Shown piece by piece: positions 57,103-64,000 of a stretch of 64,000 nucleotides of DNA. The translations under genes and the position numbers were made by a program. This DNA comes from Takakia lepidozioides (taxonomy: Eukaryota; Streptophyta; Takakiopsida; Takakiales; Takakiaceae). Every line of letters begins with the position of its first letter. The first letter of the stretch is position 1. Location of the stretch: positions 11,284,001 through 11,348,000 of the forward strand of contig CM060732.1 of assembly GCA_030704615.1 (NCBI GenBank), in the 5' to 3' direction. The notes below the pieces were generated by a model. It had not been told where the DNA came from. It saw only the letters and a list, made by a program, of their open reading frames with translations, and made no database searches.

Positions 57103-58900
57103 CATCTGCTCTCCTCCCCACTCTGTCAGCATCAAATGAATGAGAATTGAGAAAGTACTTACATTCCATGGAAACCCGAGTAATCAAGATCATTATAGAA
57201 GTGCCAAGAGTACATAGTGACCAAAAGGGAAAAGAGAGTGTACCATTGGCATAGTCAAGTGGTGTCCCTTTGTCATCACTTTGTGCTTGTATGTCTGCCC
57301 CTGACTCCAGAAGCATTCTGGCTATCTCTATGTTTCCTTTCAGACATGCCAGCTACACACATGTAAGGGAAAAACATTATTTAAAGATAAGTTTGACCCA
57401 GACAGGAGGCACTAGTGGTTGGAATCAAATTAATGGTACTATCTAACTCTTGAAAGCACATACCGTGAACACCAGATACTTCTCCTTGTGACTAAATCAT
57501 TTCTTTTCAAGGAAGTAAAGAAAAGGTTCCAGATCAAACATGTACTAGAAGACATAGAAACGCACAAAAGAAGCCATCGACCCCTAGAGAACTGTCAAAT
57601 CAGACCTGACATTCAGAGGCCATCTGGGTCCAAACAGTACTACCAAGCTTATTGTTAAGAAGATTAGGGCCCAAGGACCTACCTGAAGTGCAGTGTTGCC
57701 ACTCTCATTGCGCACCTCTGTTTCTGCACCTGCCTTCAATAATGTCCTAACCACCTGTATCAAGCATAATTAAGAAGAGCCCTGACAGGGGGTGTAAGAT
57801 CATTCCCAATAGTCAATACCTTATCTTGCATAGTGGTATGCTAAACTGGAGATCAGGTCTTCTATGGACTACGGAATTTGCTGCTCAGTGAACTCATTCA
57901 GAGGTCTGGCATGCTACTGCTATTCAGAAGCACCTGACAGAAGTCCCAGCAGAGAGAACTTGCCATACTTATCCGGTAATATAAGCAGTGCCACTTCAGC
58001 TTAGAATTGAAATTGCACAGATGCAGCCTTGAAATCCAATAGTCGCATATAAACAGAATTCCATTAGTTGAAGCACTATACATCTTCCCTGCCACTTGAC
58101 CGGATAAGCCCTTGGAGATGCCATTTACATCTCACATGGAAAGAGAGAAATTTTAGGTTCAATGTGGCACGTTCTCGTGCCCAGTGGCTTGTGTCACAGA
58201 AATTGACTCCTCATATTCTCAGACTGACAACTAAAACCTCTTGTGAACTGTAACGCCAATGACGTAACAGATGGTAACCTAGGAATTGCTAATCAGGAGG
58301 CAGGAGAGTCATCCTGTAAGATACGTTTTGGGCAAAGAAAACTCACATAGAAAGGCATCTTATGCCAGTTCAAAATGGGACCTTTCCAATCGCTCGACCA
58401 AAATACAGCTTGATTTTACTATCCAGGATTTAGCACTGTCCTAGACGAGGTACCTCTTTGTGACCATAGAAGGATGCCAATTGAAGGGCAGTCCACCCTG
58501 CCCTCTCTTGACTTGGCAAATCAATCTTCACCTCCCTCGATGCCACCAGCTCTTCCACAAGCTCAAGATCCCCTCCCTTGGCCGCATCCTTGAAGAGCTC
58601 ATTCTTATCTGTGGACCCGTTAGATGCCGATGCTGCAATGCTAGATCCACCCCAGGACTGTCGAGACAATCTAGTCTGTGGTTGGACCAGGTGAGAGGAA
58701 TCGTAAGCACCGGACCCACCAGTAAAAGCCACGCAAATGCAGGTCAGAGGAGGGTGAGATTGTAATTCGAGGGCGGGGAGTAGTGAGCAAGAAGGGGTCC
58801 TTGCTGAAGCCGTCCTTTTCGAGCAAGCAGATAGGGGGGAGCTCTGGCCATGCTGACACTGAATTGAAGCAATCTGCGGAGTGATCACAAACAATGCCAT
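57103..58900 (-). CDS. Ankyrin-repeat protein, probably plastid-targeted (3' end incomplete)
   Basis: Exons identified are 58900-58454, 57754-57683, 57352-57244 and 57122-57103, in closed phase; the terminal exon(s) were not found. The first about 95 residues are Ser/Ala-rich with almost no acidic residues (MALFVITPQIASIQC start), as in chloroplast transit peptides. Ankyrin repeats follow: ELFKDAAKGGDLELVEELV, GWTALQLASFYGHKE joined to VVRTLLKAGAETEVRNESG, and LACLKGNIEIARMLLESGA with GTPLDYAN. Ankyrin repeats bind other proteins, and no catalytic domain is seen. Three to four repeats make this a small protein of the kind seen in plastid biogenesis factors, but a specific function cannot be given. 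Confidence 0.72.
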
Positions 58901-60041
58901 TCCTCACTCCCTTTCTCAACAGTTTGTGTGCCAATTGTGGGCTCTCTCTCTCTGACACACTTCCTTTCTTTTCCTAACGGATCTTGTATCATTCTCGTGT
59001 TCTCCGTCCTCTGCCATTGTCTTGCTGACCCTTACTTTGTCTTCTACTGCATCACAAGACCTAAATGAATTTGGAACCCGAAGTTTTCAAGTGAATGTGT
59101 TTGTTTTTTTTTCCTTGTGAATGAGAACAGACGTCGGACTGTACAGGTGGGGTTTGAAGTTTGAAGAACATAACACGCACTCAGACTGTGTAGGAGAACT
59201 GTTGGTGTATGACGTGCAATGTGGAGTGGATTTCCAGTATGCAGATGCTCAATTCTCTCTCGCCGTCCAATTGCCAGTCCGCATGCGCACTGTTGATTTG
59301 GTTTGACTTGGTGACATGCACATATCTCCTCGTGCAGTGTGGTTCTGGAAGTAACGTCCGCTACTTCTAGCAAGAGAATTTGAAGGAACTGGATAGGAAA
59401 GATTGGGTAAGTGTATGACAAACCAGAATTGGATAAGTTTTCAACCTTATGTGAGGCTGTGCTTTGTACTCTTACCAATCAGCTTCCTTTGAGTCAATGT
59501 TAGTCTCTGTTTGAAGGCCAACCCTCTTGATAAATTCTCCCTCCCTGCAGGGATTGTAGAAAACATTTCTTCTGAACAAGCCTGTGGTTTTGGTCATTTG
59601 AAGATCCATGGTTACAATTGATAATTCGGAAGCTATTTGCCTAGAATTGGCAGCTGCTGAAGTAAGAGAAGACACAAAACACAAAAGCAGTCCTCCAAAA
59701 AACTCTAAAGTTTATCTATGTAAGTATTTTGTTCATAACAACGACAAATCTGACTCTCGTTTCAAGTTTAAATTGAAGGTAAAGCTTGTTTACATTGATA
59801 TATTGTCTCACTAGCCTCTGAATAAGCTGTCCAGAGCGTTTTCCTCACAAAACTCAGACAGACAGAACATTAAGATTCTGCTCTTGTAAGTTCTGCTAAC
59901 TCTACAAAGCCTTGAAGACTGTTCCCGCGGCTTACCAGATTTTTACAAAAAAGTATCGGGTCAGCTGGTACAAGAATTGATCTATTCTTCATCACAGAAA
60001 GCATTGGGTAGGACAAAATGAGTTCATGAAATGATGATAGT
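58901..60041. other. Intergenic between ankyrin gene and CPA gene
   Basis: Contains the ankyrin-gene promoter and the 3' flank of the amidohydrolase gene. Open frames (for example minus 59478-59044) resemble nothing known to me. Confidence 0.4.
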
Positions 60042-63000
60042 CTAAACCAATCCAGAGCATGCAGCAACTACATTCTTACCATCTAAAGTTAAGAGAACTT
60101 TATAAAGGTCTGGGCGTCGATCTCTGAAGATGCCCCAGCTATGGCGCTTGACCTTGATTTGGTTCAAGTCGAACTTAGCCACCAAGATCGTGTCACTCTT
60201 GTCATCTGCTGACTCCACTATCTCCCCTGTGGGACCTGCTTACAATCCAGGCCACCAGACAGACCCTGCTAGTTACAGATAGACATCCCCAGAATACCCC
60301 ACCCCCTCTCTGTTACTGCTGTCCCCTGCCTAGCTCCTCACCCAAAAATTCTCAACAGTGCAGGCCTGCAATCACCATTACTAAGTCTTACTTGTTCACC
60401 AAGGATCTTTACAGGATCTTAACCAGAAGCGCTCAAAAAGGTTACATGAAAACAGAAAGTCGGACGACATATCACAGGCACCATTCTATCCTTCCAAAGT
60501 TCAAGAACCACAGTGGCAGTCACCTGCAATGAAGGAGGTTCCATAGAAAGTGATTTTGCTGGGGCCATGCTCTGTCTCTACCACTTCCTGGCCCACCCGG
60601 TTAGATGTGACTAGCGGCATCTGCACCACAGATCCATGGAAAATTAGCACAAGTTTTTGGGGAAACCAAGCTGTACGCAGCCACAAAGGATCAGCTATAG
60701 GTATGGTAAACACACCACATTGGCACCAGCATGTCCCTGCATTACTCTCCTCCAGTGATCACTTGAATCCAGTCCCTCAGCTTGCGGTTCTGTGCCAATG
60801 GCAGTCGGATAAAATAGCACCTCGGCACCCATTAAGGCCATGGCCCTGGCTGTCTCTGGAAACCACTGATCCCAACATATCCCTGTGGTGCAATCACACC
60901 TCCCCCAGTTAACACATGCTTTTTTAATCCACAAATATACTACCTGTTTGAAATTTGCCAAGCACTCCAAGCACTCCTCTTAACGCACGCTTGCATTTGA
61001 ACCCCACCTTCCTTCATCAGTATCTTGTCCTATGAAAGATTTTGTAAGTTTGTTAAATAGAATTTTGCTGAACACCACAACTTATGTAGTCGTCAAATCC
61101 CCCAAATGCAAACCAGCTGAACTTCTTGGCCTTAGTTTGACAGAAGGCATTTGGAGGAAACTACCTATACCAATCGTAGCAAACTTGGTCTCGAATACCT
61201 GCACACAAGAGTACCAAATTTGCACCCATGTTACTAAGCAAGATGACTTTACCTTCAGTTTCCCATAGGTATGTTTTATTAACAGAGACTGTTTCATCCC
61301 GGCAGTCAGAGAATTCCACATGCTTTACCATGCAGGATGAAACTTAATGGCATGTCATGCCTGCAAGAACCTTCTCTAACCATTTATACCCATCCAGCCA
61401 AGTACATCCTACTCAACCCCAGATAGGCCGGCAATCGATAATCAAACAAACAACTCACAAAGCACGATATTCACCACTCCAATCGATCACCCAAATACTG
61501 TCAAGATTTGCCATCCAGAACCTCCAATATGATGCAAAATGCCCAAGGAGGTCACATGTAGGGCATACCTTGAACCCAGTGTCACCAGGATTGAAGTAGA
61601 ACTTCTCTTGATACCCTGTGACATATGCGTGTTCCCGGTATGTTCAGCACACACACATGAAAACAACTTGCTTCCAGCATATATGTGAGAAGTGGCGAAT
61701 AAAATGGTTGTAATCCATCAGTATACCAAAAGGACCAATTGCCTGTAAAATCTGACACTGAAACTGGATCTACAATTGAATGTGCAGGATAAATGTGAGC
61801 AACATGGGATTCTAACACTGATCATAACAATGTCAATAACCATTTCATCAAGTCCAACCACAGATATTACTGACCAGGTCCATCTGGGATATGGGATTTG
61901 CGGTAGAGACCAACATCAGTGCCATCCGCATCAATAACCACGATAGAGTTGTAGTGTGCATTGTTTGCTTCCTCGAAAAAGCTGACAGGGATCACCACCC
62001 CTAACTCCTTTGCCAGCCTTTGCATTCTGCTTAATTATCGATGAAAGTTAGGATTGGGTGCTTACTGTCATGAGAACGCCATCCCCTCCCACTGGAGGAT
62101 GGGCTGATGCTGCTGAGTTATGTACCTACTGCTGGCTGAAATTGCTGAAAGGATCTCCCTTACCTCTCTTCTCTTTGCTAGTATGACCTGTTGCAGGGAT
62201 GACATTGGTGAAGTGGTTTAAGCCTGGGGTTCCACAGGAATCGCTACCTAAGAGATCTACTCCTTTTGACTCCCTTGCATGTTTTGTACCCAAGTGGGGT
62301 ATATCCTCTTCTATGAGACAGGATGCCTATTGGTTCAATTTGGACTTTCTTGTGATGAGAAATAGTCACATAATCATGCCTTCCTACTCTCTGGCAAGTA
62401 CTCCGCAGCCCTCATGAGGGCCATGGGCACCTGCTGAGTCAGTTCTCACAGCCTACAGCTTGAGTCAGGGCACTGGAGTGACACACCCCACCACAGAAGA
62501 TAGTAATGTTACTCGTGTCTTCAGTTTTCAGGACTAGAAGCGTTGGCAGCTTTCCTGCTGGAGGCATTCTGTCTTCGGACAATAGTTGGAGTCTTTGCTG
62601 TGAATTTCTTGTTCTACTTCTTCCCATGATCCCTCAGCCATGCCACAGGACGCTATAAAGTCTGTTTCTCTCATTCCCTTTCTTCTGGGGTTTCTCAAAA
62701 AAACCACCCTTTTTCGTTCTTTTCTGTTTCCTTTGACTCCAGACACCAGACAGTGCTTCAAGGAGATACTTGCCGTTGGATAGTGGGGTGGTCTTCCCGA
62801 GGATGGGCGCGTGCAAAGAAATCTTCCCTCTGGGCCTGGCAGAAGTAATAACCCTCAAACAGTTCCTGTGGTACACCAAATAAACCCCACAATATATCAT
62901 GAGTGTTCTACATATCTGAGGCATGAAATTACAAAGCATAGACTCAAAATTGACAAGAAAGGAACAGAATGATAGAAAGAAGCAGGAGAAAGGGAAAGAA

Positions 63001-63746
63001 AAAAACATGATGCCATCCATGAAAAACCAAGAGATGCTGGGACAATATCCAATCACAGTAGTCGACAACAACTCCAAACCAGGGCTACATAGTTACAGAG
63101 GGTAAGGACGAGGAGAATCAGAAGCTGAAGAACAAGAAACAGAAGAGAGACAGTTTTAACCACAAGTTAGCTGGACATAGACAAGCTATGGCATGAGGTT
63201 TACCTGAATGAGCACAATGTCGGCACCTTTTGCATGGGCCTCTCTCACCATCCTGCCAAAAAATCCCTCCATCAATCAGCAGTCTTCTTCAACCCCATAC
63301 GTACACTATCTTCTTGATTATTAAGTAGCAATATTATATATTACTCAGTAGCCAATGAGCTTGAGACATGTTGCCCAGCCCACAGTGTCTCTCACGCACA
63401 AATGCCAACAACATCGATGTTGCATTAGTAACTGAGTTAAGAGGTTTTGGTGGTTCCGACATTTGCTTAAGCCCCGTGTCAACAAGATGCCAATTCAGAA
63501 TTGCTTAAGCAAAAGACACAGTGACTGTGACTGGCTTTGTTCTATGCTTCAATTTCCACCAAATCATTAGGACAATAGGAGTGAGCAAAACATCACGAGC
63601 ACCCACTTCGCTACATTGTGAGGGAAAGACTTAGAATGGAAAGGAGAGACCCACTTCTCTGCTTTCTCGACATTGAGTGCGACATCGTCTGTGCAGGAAA
63701 ACTGCAGGGCAGCCACCCCCACCACTCGCTCTCCCTTCTGTGCCAT
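60042..63746 (-). CDS. CPA: N-carbamoylputrescine amidohydrolase (9 exons)
   Basis: Exons are 63746-63655, 63252-63204, 62865-62774, 62026-61875, 61615-61569, 61198-61165, 60882-60716, 60620-60524 and 60235-60042, giving 307 codons plus stop in closed phase. The nitrilase-family Glu-Lys-Cys triad is present: Glu in IQELFEGYYF, Lys in LYRKSHIPDGPG and Cys in GICWDQWFPE. Other family blocks are VMQGHAGANVMPLVTSNR and the C-terminal SWGIFRDRRPDLYKVLLTL. The enzyme hydrolyses N-carbamoylputrescine to putrescine, CO2 and ammonia, the last step of the plant arginine decarboxylase route to polyamines, in the cytosol. Intron 3 has a GC donor (GCAAGT), needed to keep frame. The C-terminal AACSGLV differs from the usual tail. 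Confidence 0.95.
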
Positions 63747-64000
63747 CAATCCTCAAGCCGAAACCCTCCCCTCAACTGTGAATCAAGCCAAAGCCCTTCA
63801 AAATGCTGAGACACGCCGACTCAGTACTTACATCAGTCACAGACTAAAAAGCTTCCGCAATTGCAGATGTCGGTCTTTGTACTTTCTCCACCAAGGATCT
63901 TCCAACTCATCAGGGATCTGCAAGTTCTGAAGATGCGGACAGGTATCTGAAAGAAGGTGATACTAGGTTCAAATCCCCGATCACTCGTCTTGCTTGGTCA

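Noticed and set aside
63960-63990. GGTTCAAATCC, a tRNA B-box match near the right window edge
   Set aside because: No A box at the proper distance and no T-stem pairing around it; a short motif by chance or cut off by the window end.
1-64000. CRISPR arrays, operons, ribosome-binding sites, rRNA genes
   Set aside because: The window is intron-bearing eukaryotic nuclear DNA; no regularly spaced repeats of CRISPR type and no rRNA-length match were seen.

Overview
The window is nuclear DNA from a land plant. Genes are split by GT-AG introns, and there are plant-type families: a MIZ1/DUF617 protein, an N-carbamoylputrescine amidohydrolase, F-box/kelch-type proteins, PLS-type PPR fragments and a TMEM144-like carrier. 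Intergenic DNA is rich in decayed repeats. Introns are medium length (about 0.1-1.5 kb) and there are many PPR and retroelement scraps. I lean towards a seed-free plant (bryophyte, lycophyte or fern), but this is an inference from impression, not a test. All gene models were built by eye from reading frames, splice signals and family knowledge. Reading-frame phase closes exactly in every full model given.

Layout. 1-0.6 kb: fragment of a non-LTR retrotransposon reverse transcriptase with a stop codon. 2.0-6.6 kb (-): LUC7-like U1 snRNP splicing factor, 8 exons. 6.6-8.1 kb: divergent promoter region with a tRNA-like relic. 8.1-11.4 kb (+): RER1 membrane-protein retrieval receptor, 3 exons. 12.3-16.5 kb: two diverged copies of one repeat in inverted orientation, enclosing an intact single-exon F-box gene (-) and a 43-bp tandem array. 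16.7-17.9 kb (-): second F-box gene, broken by a stop. 19.5-20.7 kb (+): scraps of a 6-phosphofructo-2-kinase gene. 21.5-24.7 kb (-): SETD6/Rubisco-LSMT-like methyltransferase, 6 exons. 25.9-28.8 kb (-): SSU72 CTD phosphatase, 4 exons. 29.9-35.2 kb (-): large acidic J-domain protein, 7 exons. 35.5-37.0 kb (-): unrecognised membrane protein, 4 exons. 38.4-41.5 kb (-): intronless PRP2-type DEAH helicase with two frame lesions, probably a retrocopy. 43.1-47.3 kb (-): TMEM144-like transporter, about 7 exons. 49.1-50.2 kb (+): MIZ1-like protein, 2 exons. 52.26-55.36 kb: a 3.1-kb unit bounded by inverted repeats, carrying PPR fragments and a 714-bp solo LTR. 57.1-58.9 kb (-): ankyrin-repeat protein with a transit-peptide-like N-terminus. 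60.0-63.7 kb (-): N-carbamoylputrescine amidohydrolase, 9 exons, one with a GC-AG intron.

The intact genes are unrelated housekeeping functions (splicing, ER-Golgi retrieval, transcription termination, polyamine synthesis). There is no operon-like cluster. The most unusual material is the mobile and duplicated DNA: the inverted-repeat unit with captured PPR sequence and nested solo LTR, the F-box gene inside an inverted repeat, and the intronless helicase copy.
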